A stretch of 64,000 nucleotides of DNA, from positions 17,373 through 81,372 of the forward strand of contig CAJMQE010000006.1 in the NCBI GenBank assembly GCA_905215405.1, written 5' to 3'. The notes beneath the pieces are model-generated. The model was not told where the DNA came from. It made no database searches and saw nothing but the letters and a program-made list of their open reading frames with translations. The stretch comes from an uncultured bacterium (GTDB lineage: Bacteria > Bacillota > Clostridia > Lachnospirales > Lachnospiraceae). Positions 1-7,882 of the stretch are shown piece by piece (the stretch's first letter is position 1; every line of letters starts with the position of its first letter). A program made the position numbers and the translations under genes.

Positions 1-293
1 GCTGTTTCCATATCAAAATAGACCATCTTTACCCGCTGGTCTACATTTTCATATTCGATTACAGGATTATTACTGGTGACCGTGTACCAGTCTCCAGTTC
101 CACTATACTCCAGCCCATCCAGAACTGCCTCCGATGGTGCCAGTGTTTTCTTTGATGCAGATGAAGTACTGATAAAAGTTTTATAATTAAAAACAAAAAT
201 TTCCAACAGAATTACAATAATGGCCCATATCCAGATTGGGCGAGGTATCGTCCCAAGCCCAGGCCATCTTTTATGCATTTTATTATTATTCAT
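1..293 (-). CDS. N-terminal fragment of a membrane-anchored protein, cut by the window edge
   Basis: The gene runs off the left edge, leaving 97 codons. Translation starts at an ATG (291-293) preceded by AAGGAA at good spacing. Residues 1-18 are polar and basic (KMHKRW), about 20-35 form one hydrophobic helix (IWIWAIIVILLEIFVF), and the rest is polar, so a short cytoplasmic tail, a membrane anchor and an extracellular part are likely. I do not recognise a family from this fragment; a larger multi-pass protein continuing outside the window is possible. It lies 145 bp downstream of the Nudix gene in the same direction. Confidence 0.6.
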   Translation of the reverse strand, partial: MNNNKMHKRWPGLGTIPRPIWIWAIIVILLEIFVFNYKTFISTSSASKKTLAPSEAVLDGLEYSGTGDWYTVTSNNPVIEYENVDQRVKMVYFDMET

Positions 294-438
294 AGATCTA
301 TTCCTTATGCCACCAGTAATATTTTCATAGATTGCTGCAATGCAATCTGTAATAAAGCCGCCAAATTTTCCACCTCTGAATCAAATAGAATCTTTAATCA
401 TAGGGTAATCATTGGGACGATTTATTATAAGTACCTAT

Positions 439-975
439 TTATTTCTGAAATTTATTCTTATACGCCATAATTGCAGCAACCGTTTTGGAGTCAGTTACAA
501 CACCACTATAAATCATATTTTCGAGTTCTTCGACTGTATACTCTTCTACATCTATGTATTCATCCTCGTCAAGATGCTGATGAGATGGCTGAAGTTCTCT
601 TGCGACATAGATATCGATCTTTTCATCACAAAATGCTACTGCTGTTGAAATTGAAACCAGCAGTTCCAGTTTTTCTGACTTATATCCGGTCTCCTCTTCG
701 AGCTCTCTAGCTGCCGCATGGATCGTTGGTTCGCTCTTTTCGTTCAAACCGCCTGCTGGAATTTCCAGTGTTTCTCTATCAAGAGCATTACGGAACTGAC
801 GCACCATAACAATTTTCCCATCATCTTTCACAGGTACCACGGCTGCAGCACCATTATGTCCGATAAAATCCCAGTTGACTACATTCCCGTTTGGCACCTC
901 AATGGTATCTGAATACATTTTCAGCATACTGCCACTATATTTTAATTCTCTTTTTACACGTTTGATATGCTCCAT
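439..975 (-). CDS. Nudix hydrolase, ADP-ribose pyrophosphatase type
   Basis: A 178-residue Nudix protein. The full Nudix box is visible: G76-x5-E82-x7-R90-E91-x2-E94-E95-x-G97, which binds the Mg ions that drive pyrophosphate hydrolysis. The N-terminal part (VPNGNVVNWDFIGHNGAAAVV) and the VRQFRNALDRETLEIPAGG stretch are typical of ADP-ribose pyrophosphatases, which split ADP-ribose to AMP and ribose 5-phosphate. The substrate is inferred from family resemblance. The start has AAAGGA upstream. It begins 25 bp after proC ends, so the two are probably cotranscribed. Confidence 0.9.
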   Translation of the reverse strand: MEHIKRVKRELKYSGSMLKMYSDTIEVPNGNVVNWDFIGHNGAAAVVPVKDDGKIVMVRQFRNALDRETLEIPAGGLNEKSEPTIHAAARELEEETGYKSEKLELLVSISTAVAFCDEKIDIYVARELQPSHQHLDEDEYIDVEEYTVEELENMIYSGVVTDSKTVAAIMAYKNKFQK

Positions 976-1000
976 AATATTCTATCCTTTCCTGACTGTT

Positions 1001-1798
1001 TTAATCAATGTTGTTACATTTTGCATAACACTGGTCTGTAGCTTTAATAATCGCATTGCGGAAACCATTCTCTTCCAATGCTACAACTGCCTTAATAGTT
1101 GTACCTCCTGGTGAGCATACATTGTCTTTTAACTGACCTGGATGCTGATTGGTCTCGAGCACCATCTTTGCAGATCCTAATAATGTCTGTGCAGCCATTG
1201 TATAAGCATCTTTTCTTGAAATACCATACTGTACCACACTATCAGCAAGTGCTTCAATGAACATATAGGCATAGGCTGGAGAACTTCCGCTTGCACAAAC
1301 GACTGCACTCATCAGATTTTCAGGTACAGTCACAACTTTACCAAATGATTCAAAGAACTTCTCTATTACATCTCTTTCTTCAAGTGAGAACTGTGTCTTA
1401 TCATAGCTGATTCCAGTCATTCCTTCACCTACCAGTGCCGGAGTATTTGGCATTGCTCTTACGACTCTGATCGGACGTGAAAATGTACTAGCCACATAAT
1501 CAATTGTTTTGCCTGGTGCAATCGAAATGATTACATTCTCCTCTGTTACAATATCATGAATATTTTTCAGTACCACCTCATAGACCTGTGGTTTTACTGC
1601 TAAAATAATATATTTTGAATTATTTGCACATTCTGCATTACTATCTACGCAACGAACTCCCGTTTCTTCTGAAAGAGCCTCTCTTTTTGTTTTATCTGGG
1701 CAGGTAAAGATGATATCTTCCTTAGCAAATTTGTTAAGTGCCCCTTTTAACATCGCATATCCCATGTTTCCCATTCCAATAAATCCAATCTTTGCCAT
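1001..1798 (-). CDS. proC: Pyrroline-5-carboxylate reductase (ProC)
   Basis: Encodes 265 residues. It performs the last step of proline synthesis, reducing pyrroline-5-carboxylate with NAD(P)H in the cytosol. The N-terminal Rossmann motif GFIGMGNMG is at residues 5-13 and the C-terminal dimer domain carries the family signature VCSPGGTTIKAV. The frame is open for 14 more codons upstream, but the ATG at 1796-1798 has AAGGAG about 10 bases before it and matches the usual start (MAKIGF), so it is chosen. The Nudix gene follows closely in the same direction. Confidence 0.95.
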   Translation of the reverse strand: MAKIGFIGMGNMGYAMLKGALNKFAKEDIIFTCPDKTKREALSEETGVRCVDSNAECANNSKYIILAVKPQVYEVVLKNIHDIVTEENVIISIAPGKTIDYVASTFSRPIRVVRAMPNTPALVGEGMTGISYDKTQFSLEERDVIEKFFESFGKVVTVPENLMSAVVCASGSSPAYAYMFIEALADSVVQYGISRKDAYTMAAQTLLGSAKMVLETNQHPGQLKDNVCSPGGTTIKAVVALEENGFRNAIIKATDQCYAKCNNID

Positions 1799-2085
1799 CG
1801 CTTCTTGTCTCCTTTTTTCTGTAAATACTATTTTCTGCATAACTTGTAATATTTCCTTTTATTATACTACATCCACCATCTGAATTAAAGTAAAATAAGG
1901 TGTCCGATCCCCCCTAAAAGCAAATAAGACTGCTCGCAGACGTAATTGTCTGCAGAACAATCTTATTACGGGATTAATAAAGTATTATATATGAACTTTC
2001 AAATAAAAGAGTCTGTCATTTTATAGGTTACAGATTCCTGATTTATCATTTTTTATTTCAGGTATCTGTTTTATTCGAAACATTT

Positions 2086-3372
2086 TTACATTGTTTCAAG
2101 AATTTTATTTACACTTACCAGTTTTACACAAAGTACAAAAAGATCTGCAGCCTGTGATAATTCCTCTGGTGTTGGATAGGAAGGGGCAATTCTAATATTG
2201 CTGTCCTTAGGATCCTTTCCATATGGATATGTAGCACCAGCTTTTGTCATAACAACTCCAGCTTCCTTACATTTTGCAACAATTGCTTTCGCACAGCCGT
2301 CCATAGCTTCAAATGAAATGAAGTATCCACCATGTGGTTTGAGCCATGTACCAACACCAGCTCCACCAAGTTCCTTTTCGAGTACCTCAAGAACTGCTTC
2401 AAATTTTGGTCTCATCATGTTTGCATGTTTCTTCATATGTGCCTTCAGTCCGTTCAGATCTTTAAAATAGCGCGCATGTCTGAGCTGATTGATTTTATCA
2501 TAGCTGATGATCTGAATAGTCATCTGTTTCTTGATTTCATCAATATTTGCTTTTGATGTTGCAAGTGCTGAAATACCTGCTCCTGGGAAGCTGACCTTTG
2601 ATGTAGATGCGAATTCGAAAACCATATCTGGATTTCCTGCTTTTTCACATTCACTTATGATATCAAGAATTTCATCCTGATTATCATCATATAAATGATG
2701 AATTACATATGCATTATCCCAGAAAATTCTGAAATCCTTTGCTGCCGGTTTCAAAGCTGCAAATCTTTTTACTACATCATCTGAATATGTAATACCCTGT
2801 GGGTTACTATACTTTGGAACGCACCAGATTCCCTTTACGCTGTCATCTGTATTTACGTACTTTTCAACAAGATCCATATCAGGTCCATCTTCGTGCATTG
2901 GAATTGTAATCAATTCAAAGCCAAATCTTTCTGTAATGGCAAAATGTCTGTCATATCCAGGTGCTGGACATAAGAATTTGACTTTATCCAGTTTACACCA
3001 TGGCGTATTGCCCATAAGACCATGTGTATACGCTCTAGAAATCTGGTCATACATAATATTCAGACTTGCATTTCCATAAACGATTACATTTTCAGGCTTT
3101 GTATCCATCATTTCCGCCATAAGTCTTTTGGCTTCAGGGATTCCGTCTAATCCACCATAATTTCGGCAATCCAGTCCATTTTCTGCTTTGAAATCAGATG
3201 AGCTGTCTAACACATCAAGAATATCCATAGATACTTCAAGCTGTGTTGCTGATGGCTTACCTCTTGACATATCCAGGCTGAGACCCAGTGCTTTTTTGTC
3301 GCTGTACTTCTTTTCCAATTCTGTCTTTAACTGTAAAAGTTCTTCTTTGGTCATTTCTGTAAATGGTTTCAT
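2086..3372 (-). CDS. PLP-dependent aminotransferase, class I fold, subgroup Ic (aspartate-aminotransferase-like)
   Basis: Encodes 428 residues of a fold-type I aminotransferase. The expected residues are visible: N190 in KYSNPQG, D219 in WDNAYVIHHL, and the lysine K259 in STSKVSFPGAG that holds pyridoxal phosphate; the C-terminal arginine region is RIAPSYPTPEE. Overall it resembles the Corynebacterium-type aspartate aminotransferases annotated as Aminotran_MocR or class Ic rather than the AspB or MocR-fusion types; no DNA-binding domain is fused. The start follows AGGAGG. A perfect inverted repeat lies about 35 bp upstream. Substrate is inferred. Confidence 0.85.
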   Translation of the reverse strand: MKPFTEMTKEELLQLKTELEKKYSDKKALGLSLDMSRGKPSATQLEVSMDILDVLDSSSDFKAENGLDCRNYGGLDGIPEAKRLMAEMMDTKPENVIVYGNASLNIMYDQISRAYTHGLMGNTPWCKLDKVKFLCPAPGYDRHFAITERFGFELITIPMHEDGPDMDLVEKYVNTDDSVKGIWCVPKYSNPQGITYSDDVVKRFAALKPAAKDFRIFWDNAYVIHHLYDDNQDEILDIISECEKAGNPDMVFEFASTSKVSFPGAGISALATSKANIDEIKKQMTIQIISYDKINQLRHARYFKDLNGLKAHMKKHANMMRPKFEAVLEVLEKELGGAGVGTWLKPHGGYFISFEAMDGCAKAIVAKCKEAGVVMTKAGATYPYGKDPKDSNIRIAPSYPTPEELSQAADLFVLCVKLVSVNKILETM

Positions 3373-3406
3373 AAACTTCCTCCTAATAATCTAGTGTCCT
3401 AATTTA

Positions 3407-3428
3407 CATTGTATACATTTATACAATG
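3407..3428. promoter_or_regulatory. 22-bp perfect inverted repeat upstream of the aminotransferase gene
   Basis: Arms CATTGTATA (3407-3415) and TATACAATG (3420-3428) pair perfectly around a 4-base centre. It sits 35-56 bases upstream of the start codon at 3372, where an operator or an early-transcript hairpin would act. The TTGTATACA-like half-sites resemble GntR-family operators; that is an inference and no regulator gene is adjacent. Confidence 0.5.
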
Positions 3429-3756
3429 CTCCCAAAATTAGGTTAATTTTACACTGTAAAGCAAAAAAAAGCAACAGAAAAATCAAAATATTCCTATTTT
3501 TATTGCTTATTTTTCGTAAAAACTTTAATTATTAAGGCTAATTCAATTTTCGCTTACTTATATTAAGTCTATATCTTATAATTGTGGATAATTATCTCAC
3601 TATAGACAGATTATATATCCATTGTTCCTATCATTATTGAATAAAGCAAAGTCATATCCATTTGGATATTAATTAAGTTAGGGTATTTTCCTGTGGGCAC
3701 TAATAATTACAAGTACCTAATAAAATAAAGTCAACTTCTATTTGAGTAAAATTGCA
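3429..3756. other. Non-coding stretch, no gene seen
   Basis: AT-rich sequence between the rny terminator and the aminotransferase leader. I see no open frame with a ribosome site, no RNA gene and no repeat here; the aminotransferase promoter is presumably in its left part. Confidence 0.5.
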
Positions 3757-3799
3757 TCAAAAAAGAGATAGTCAAAACATAACGTTCTAACTATCTCTT
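3757..3799 (-). terminator. Rho-independent terminator of rny
   Basis: On the minus strand AAGAGATAGT (3790-3799) pairs with ACTATCTCTT (3763-3772) and is followed by a run of T. It lies 26 bases after the rny stop codon. Confidence 0.85.
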
Positions 3800-3824
3800 A
3801 CTATATGTCATTACATACAATCAA

Positions 3825-5381
3825 TTATTTCGCATAATCTATTGCTCTTGATTCACGAATAACATTTACTTTAATCTGTCCAGGATATTCTAACTCAGCT
3901 TCAATCTGCTTCGAAATATCTCTAGCCATAAGTACCATTTCTGAATCATTAACGACTTCAGGAACAACCATAATACGAATCTCTCTACCTGCTTGAATAG
4001 CAAAAGATTTTTCAACCCCTTTAAAGGAGTTTGTAATATCTTCTAATTTTTTAAGTCTGTTTGTGTAATTTTCTAACGTTTCTCTTCTAGCGCCAGGTCT
4101 AGCAGCTGAAATAGTATCAGCAGCCTGTACAATACAAGCGATCAAAGATTCTGGTTCAACGTCACCATGATGAGATTCAACTGCATTAATAACAATTGCT
4201 GACTCTTTGTATTTTCTACATAAGTCAACACCAATCTGAATATGTGAGCCTTCCATCTCGTGGTCAACAGATTTACCAATGTCGTGTAATAAGCCGGCAC
4301 GTTTTGCCATTTTGATGTCAACACCGATTTCCCCAGCTAATAAACCGGAGAGATGAGCTACTTCGATTGAATGCTTTAATGCATTCTGACCATAGCTTGT
4401 TCTGAATTTCATCTTACCTAATAATCTTACTAGTTCAGGATGTATTCCATGAACACCAACCTCTAAGGTTGCAGCCTCACCTTCCTCACGAATTAATACT
4501 TCTACTTCCTTCTGAGCCTTCTCGACCATTTCTTCAATTCTTGCTGGATGAATACGTCCATCAAGAATAAGCTTTTCAAGTGCAATTCTTGCTACTTCTC
4601 TTCTAATTGGATCAAATCCTGATAAAACTACGGCTTCCGGTGTATCATCAATAATTAATTCCACACCAGTTAAAGTTTCTAAAGTACGAATATTACGTCC
4701 TTCTCTACCAATAATACGACCTTTCATTTCATCATTTGGAAGCTGTACAACTGAAATTGTTGTCTCAGCTACGTGATCAGCAGCACATTTCTGAATTGCT
4801 GTTACTACATATTCTCTTGCTTTCTTGTCTGCTTCTTCCTTTGCCCTGCTTTCTAATGTTTTAATCATTACAGCAGTATCATGTTTTACTTCATCTTCAA
4901 CAGTCTTCAAAAGATATTCTTTTGCCTGTTCGGAGGTAAGTCCAGAGATTCTCTCCAGTTCCTGTTGTCTCTTTTGCTCAATTTCCTCAACTTGCTGTCT
5001 CTTCTTACTAAGTTCGTCTTCCTTCTTAGTAATGTTTAAGTCACGCTTCTCTACAGCTTCAATCTTTTTATCAAGAGTTTCCTCTTTGGAAAGGACACGT
5101 CTTTCATAGCGCTGAATTTCAGCTCTTCTTTCACGCGTCTCCTTATCGAGTTCATTCTTAGTCCTGATAGACTCTTCCTTTGCCTCTAATAAAGCCTCTC
5201 TCTTTTTTGTCTCAGCTGTTTTCAATGCTTCGTCTATTATTTCTCTTGCTCTGTCATTCGCACTGCCAATCTTTGAATCATTAACCTTCTTCTGAAATGC
5301 AGTCGTGATAAACCAAGTAATAGGTGCGACTATAACTAATGTGCCTATTATAGCAACTAATACAAGCAAAAAATTTGACAC
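3825..5381 (-). CDS. rny: Ribonuclease Y
   Basis: Encodes 518 residues, the usual length for RNase Y, the membrane-anchored endoribonuclease that starts mRNA decay in Firmicutes. Order of parts: a membrane helix in the first 25 residues, a long charged coiled coil (about 40-190), a KH domain with GRIIGREGRNIRTLE, and an HD domain with HSIEVAHLSG and LLHDIGKSVDHE that holds the metal site. The start is GTG at 5379-5381 with AGGAGG seven bases upstream; this ribosome site lies in a small perfect inverted repeat. It appears monocistronic, between its own promoter and terminator. Confidence 0.97.
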   Translation of the reverse strand: MSNFLLVLVAIIGTLVIVAPITWFITTAFQKKVNDSKIGSANDRAREIIDEALKTAETKKREALLEAKEESIRTKNELDKETRERRAEIQRYERRVLSKEETLDKKIEAVEKRDLNITKKEDELSKKRQQVEEIEQKRQQELERISGLTSEQAKEYLLKTVEDEVKHDTAVMIKTLESRAKEEADKKAREYVVTAIQKCAADHVAETTISVVQLPNDEMKGRIIGREGRNIRTLETLTGVELIIDDTPEAVVLSGFDPIRREVARIALEKLILDGRIHPARIEEMVEKAQKEVEVLIREEGEAATLEVGVHGIHPELVRLLGKMKFRTSYGQNALKHSIEVAHLSGLLAGEIGVDIKMAKRAGLLHDIGKSVDHEMEGSHIQIGVDLCRKYKESAIVINAVESHHGDVEPESLIACIVQAADTISAARPGARRETLENYTNRLKKLEDITNSFKGVEKSFAIQAGREIRIMVVPEVVNDSEMVLMARDISKQIEAELEYPGQIKVNVIRESRAIDYAK

Positions 5382-5394
5382 AGGAGCACCTCCT
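5382..5394 (-). promoter_or_regulatory. Ribosome site of rny inside a self-complementary element
   Basis: Read on the minus strand, AGGAG-GTG-CTCCT is a perfect inverted repeat that includes the whole Shine-Dalgarno core directly before the GTG start. In RNA it could form a 5-bp stem that hides the site; with a 3-base loop it would be only marginally stable. Confidence 0.4.
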
Positions 5395-5432
5395 TATTTA
5401 ATTTTCATTGTACAAACATACAACAGTTAAAT

Positions 5433-5459
5433 ATTATACTTTTTTGTTCATTATGTCAA
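5433..5459 (-). promoter_or_regulatory. Candidate sigma-A promoter of rny
   Basis: On the minus strand a consensus TTGACA (5454-5459) and a consensus TATAAT (5433-5438) are separated by 15 bases, shorter than the optimal 17, about 50 bases upstream of the start. Confidence 0.45.
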
Positions 5460-5482
5460 GTAAAGAGTATTACAAAATACCT

Positions 5483-6109
5483 TTATTTATTAACAATTTC
5501 ATTGATTACACTATTGATAGTGTCTATCCTAAATCCTTTTCTCGTCAAATAGCCGAAAAGTTTTGCTTTTTCCTGTCTATTTATGTCTAATATATTTACT
5601 TTTCTTTTCGAAATCAGCTTTTTAATTAATTCTTTTTCACTATTTTCATCATTTTGATAATATTCATCAAAAGCTATTGACAAAAGTTCCCTGTTGATAC
5701 CTTTTTGCATTAATTTCTGTTGTATCTGCATTTTACTTTTCTGACCTGCATGAGTGAAAAGATAGTTCTCTACATAACGCTGATCGTTAATGTAACCATA
5801 GCCTTTCAGATAGTCAATTGCTATCTGAATGATCTCATCAGGGTAGACCCCATCCCGTAACTTTCTTGTCAATTCCATTTCCGTCATATCCCTGCTTTTT
5901 AACAGATTCATACTTCTGAGCTTCGCTCGTTTCGGTAGAATTTCTTTCATGATCACATCATAATCTTGCTCAGCGACCATGTGATCCTTCACGATACTAT
6001 ACTTTCTGAGTTCTGCATTATAGAGTGCAAATGCAGGCTCATAATTGATGTAGATTTTTTTCTTCTTTTTATTGATTTCTTTTATTTCGGTTACCAATAA
6101 TTCCTGCAT
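5483..6109 (-). CDS. recX: Regulatory protein RecX
   Basis: Encodes 208 residues of a RecX-family protein, which modulates RecA filaments in the cytosol. The family pattern of three-helix repeats is visible, for example SRDMTEMELTRKL, AIDYLKGYGYINDQRYVENY and KSKMQIQQKLMQKGI. The N-terminal 50 residues, rich in lysine (EINKKKKKIYINYEPAFALY), match the extended form found in Firmicutes. The start has AAAGG at a spacing of seven. It lies 159 bp downstream of recA in the same direction, the common arrangement, although a hairpin sits between them. Confidence 0.88.
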   Translation of the reverse strand: MQELLVTEIKEINKKKKKIYINYEPAFALYNAELRKYSIVKDHMVAEQDYDVIMKEILPKRAKLRSMNLLKSRDMTEMELTRKLRDGVYPDEIIQIAIDYLKGYGYINDQRYVENYLFTHAGQKSKMQIQQKLMQKGINRELLSIAFDEYYQNDENSEKELIKKLISKRKVNILDINRQEKAKLFGYLTRKGFRIDTINSVINEIVNK

Positions 6110-6207
6110 AATTCAACCTTTCCTGTATCTTTAAATATAAATACATGTGAATGCAATGCTTTTACCTTTTGTCCAATTCTAATCAGTTTTCCCAGTTCTG
6201 AACGAAA

Positions 6208-6252
6208 AAGAAACGGTACTGTACAAATTTCCATTCATACAATACCGTTGTG
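6208..6252 (-). terminator. Terminator between recA and recX
   Basis: AACGGTACTGTA (6212-6223) and TACAATACCGTT (6238-6249) pair apart from one mismatch; on the minus strand the stem is followed by TTTCTTTTTC. It may end most recA transcripts while allowing some readthrough into recX. Confidence 0.65.
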
Positions 6253-6268
6253 TTCAGACATGTTTTGT

Positions 6269-7366
6269 CTATTTATCTTCACCTGCTACTTCATCTGTAG
6301 CTGCAGTTGTATCCTGCTTCTTTGTATTCTTTGCTTTTGCTGCATCATTATCGTTATTTTCAGCATCTTCTCCAATACCATAATGTGCTTTTACTTTTTC
6401 TTCGATTTCCTTCATGATTTCAGGGTTCTCGCGTAAATATGCCTTTGCATTTTCACGTCCCTGTCCAATCTTGGCATCATTATAAGCAAACCATGCACCG
6501 CTCTTCTGAACGATATTTACATTAGATGCAAGATCAAGAATATCTCCTTCCGTAGAAATACCACGACCAAACATAATATCGAATTCTGCTTCTTTAAAAG
6601 GAGGAGCAATTTTATTCTTTACAACTTTAACTCTTGTTCTGTTACCAACAACTTCACCGCTCATCTTTAAAGTTTCAATTCTTCTTACATCAAGTCTGAT
6701 TGAAGAATAGAACTTTAATGCACGTCCACCAGTTGTTGTTTCAGGATTACCGAACATTACACCAACTTTTTCACGTAACTGGTTGATAAAGATTACGATA
6801 CAATTACTTTTACTTACTACAGGTGTCAGTTTTCTAAGTGCCTGTGACATCAGTCTTGCCTGAAGACCTACATGTGAATCACCCATATCACCATCTATTT
6901 CCGCTTTTGGAACAAGAGCTGCAACGGAATCGACGATTACAATATCTACAGCGCCTGATCTTACCATAGTCTCTGTAATTTCAAGAGCCTGCTCACCACT
7001 ATCTGGCTGTGAAATGTAAAGATCATCAATATCAACACCGATATTCTTAGCATATGCAGGATCTAAAGCATGTTCAGCATCGATGAATCCGGCAATACCG
7101 CCACGTTTCTGAACTTCTGCAACCATATGAAGAGCAACTGTTGTTTTACCACTGGATTCTGGTCCATAGATTTCTACAACTCTTCCCTTTGGAACTCCAC
7201 CAAGACCAAGTGCAATATCAAGACTTAATGAACCAGTTGGAACTGTTTCAACACTCATATTCATATTTGGATCACCAAGTTTCATGATTGATCCTTTACC
7301 AAATTGTTTTTCAATATTAGAAATCGCAGCATCAAGTGCTTTCAACTTATTATCATCTTTTAACAT
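6269..7366 (-). CDS. recA: Recombinase RecA
   Basis: Encodes 365 residues. RecA forms the nucleoprotein filament for homologous recombination and triggers LexA self-cleavage. Walker A GPESSGKT is at residues 68-75, Walker B appears as VDIVIVDSVAALVP, and the DNA-binding loops (NQLREKVGVMFGNPETTTGG) follow. The C-terminal tail is acidic and rich in N, D and K. The frame is open seven codons further up (to 7387), but the ATG at 7364-7366 has AAGGAG six bases before it and is chosen. The promoter and two LexA boxes upstream show SOS control. Confidence 0.98.
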   Translation of the reverse strand: MLKDDNKLKALDAAISNIEKQFGKGSIMKLGDPNMNMSVETVPTGSLSLDIALGLGGVPKGRVVEIYGPESSGKTTVALHMVAEVQKRGGIAGFIDAEHALDPAYAKNIGVDIDDLYISQPDSGEQALEITETMVRSGAVDIVIVDSVAALVPKAEIDGDMGDSHVGLQARLMSQALRKLTPVVSKSNCIVIFINQLREKVGVMFGNPETTTGGRALKFYSSIRLDVRRIETLKMSGEVVGNRTRVKVVKNKIAPPFKEAEFDIMFGRGISTEGDILDLASNVNIVQKSGAWFAYNDAKIGQGRENAKAYLRENPEIMKEIEEKVKAHYGIGEDAENNDNDAAKAKNTKKQDTTAATDEVAGEDK

Positions 7367-7388
7367 ATTATTCTCCTTAATCACCATA

Positions 7389-7402
7389 TGAACATCTGTT
7401 CG
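7389..7402 (-). promoter_or_regulatory. LexA box 1 of recA
   Basis: On the minus strand CGAACAGATGTTCA agrees with the Bacillus-type LexA (DinR) box CGAAC-N4-GTTCG except at its last base. It lies just downstream of the -10 element, about 23 bases before the recA start codon. Confidence 0.85.
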
Positions 7403-7415
7403 TTATCATGTTATA

Positions 7416-7444
7416 ACTATATTACATTTTTTCATTTGTGTCAA
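7416..7444 (-). promoter_or_regulatory. recA promoter
   Basis: Minus-strand TTGACA (7439-7444), 17-base spacer, TATAGT (7416-7421): a near-perfect vegetative promoter, flanked on both sides by LexA boxes. Confidence 0.85.
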
Positions 7445-7452
7445 CACATTTG

Positions 7453-7466
7453 CGAATATTTGTTCG
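7453..7466 (-). promoter_or_regulatory. LexA box 2 of recA
   Basis: CGAACAAATATTCG on the minus strand matches the LexA box with one core difference (ATTC for GTTC) and is itself nearly palindromic. It sits immediately upstream of the -35 element. Confidence 0.6.
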
Positions 7467-7814
7467 GATTTTAGTGGTAGGGACACTTTCCATCCGGATG
7501 TTGCCATTTCATACGTTATTGTTATCCAAAACTGCATGACCTTCCATATGAAACACCTACTAAATTATAGCATTTATATGTTATTGCGTAAATAGATTAA
7601 CGTTTAAAAGTTGTAATTGCAACAATTACTATCACAAGGCAATCATTTCCACAATCACTGTCCGGTGTCCGGTAATTTCTTTTATATGCCGTCCCATCCA
7701 TTCATCCATTCTATTTCTGTTGTTTATATTTTGATGGATTCTATCCGAATAATTCCATCTAATCATCTATGAAACCGTTCATGTGCAAAAATTTTCTCTC
7801 TAATAAGCAATAAC
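7467..7814. other. Non-coding stretch between recA and cinA
   Basis: No open frame with a ribosome site, RNA gene or repeat is visible between the upstream LexA box of recA and the cinA terminator. Confidence 0.5.
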
Positions 7815-7857
7815 AAAAAAGTCTAAATTGTCACCTTTAACCGCAACAATTCAGACT
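7815..7857 (-). terminator. Terminator of the rimO-pgsA-cinA operon
   Basis: AGTCTAAATTGT (7820-7831) pairs with ACAATTCAGACT (7846-7857) with one mismatch, and a run of six T follows on the minus strand. It begins 25 bases after the cinA stop. Confidence 0.85.
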
Positions 7858-7882
7858 CTTCCTCTCTATTATATCCGTTCTG

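Noticed and set aside
1916..1967. Hairpin between proC and the aminotransferase gene as terminator
   Set aside because: The nested stem (GCAGAC/GTCTGC, AATAAGA/TCTTATT) is clear but has no T run on either strand; its role is uncertain.
2004..2040. Terminator after the aminotransferase gene
   Set aside because: Only a weak imperfect stem (AGTCTGT/ACAGATT) without a convincing T run; left out.
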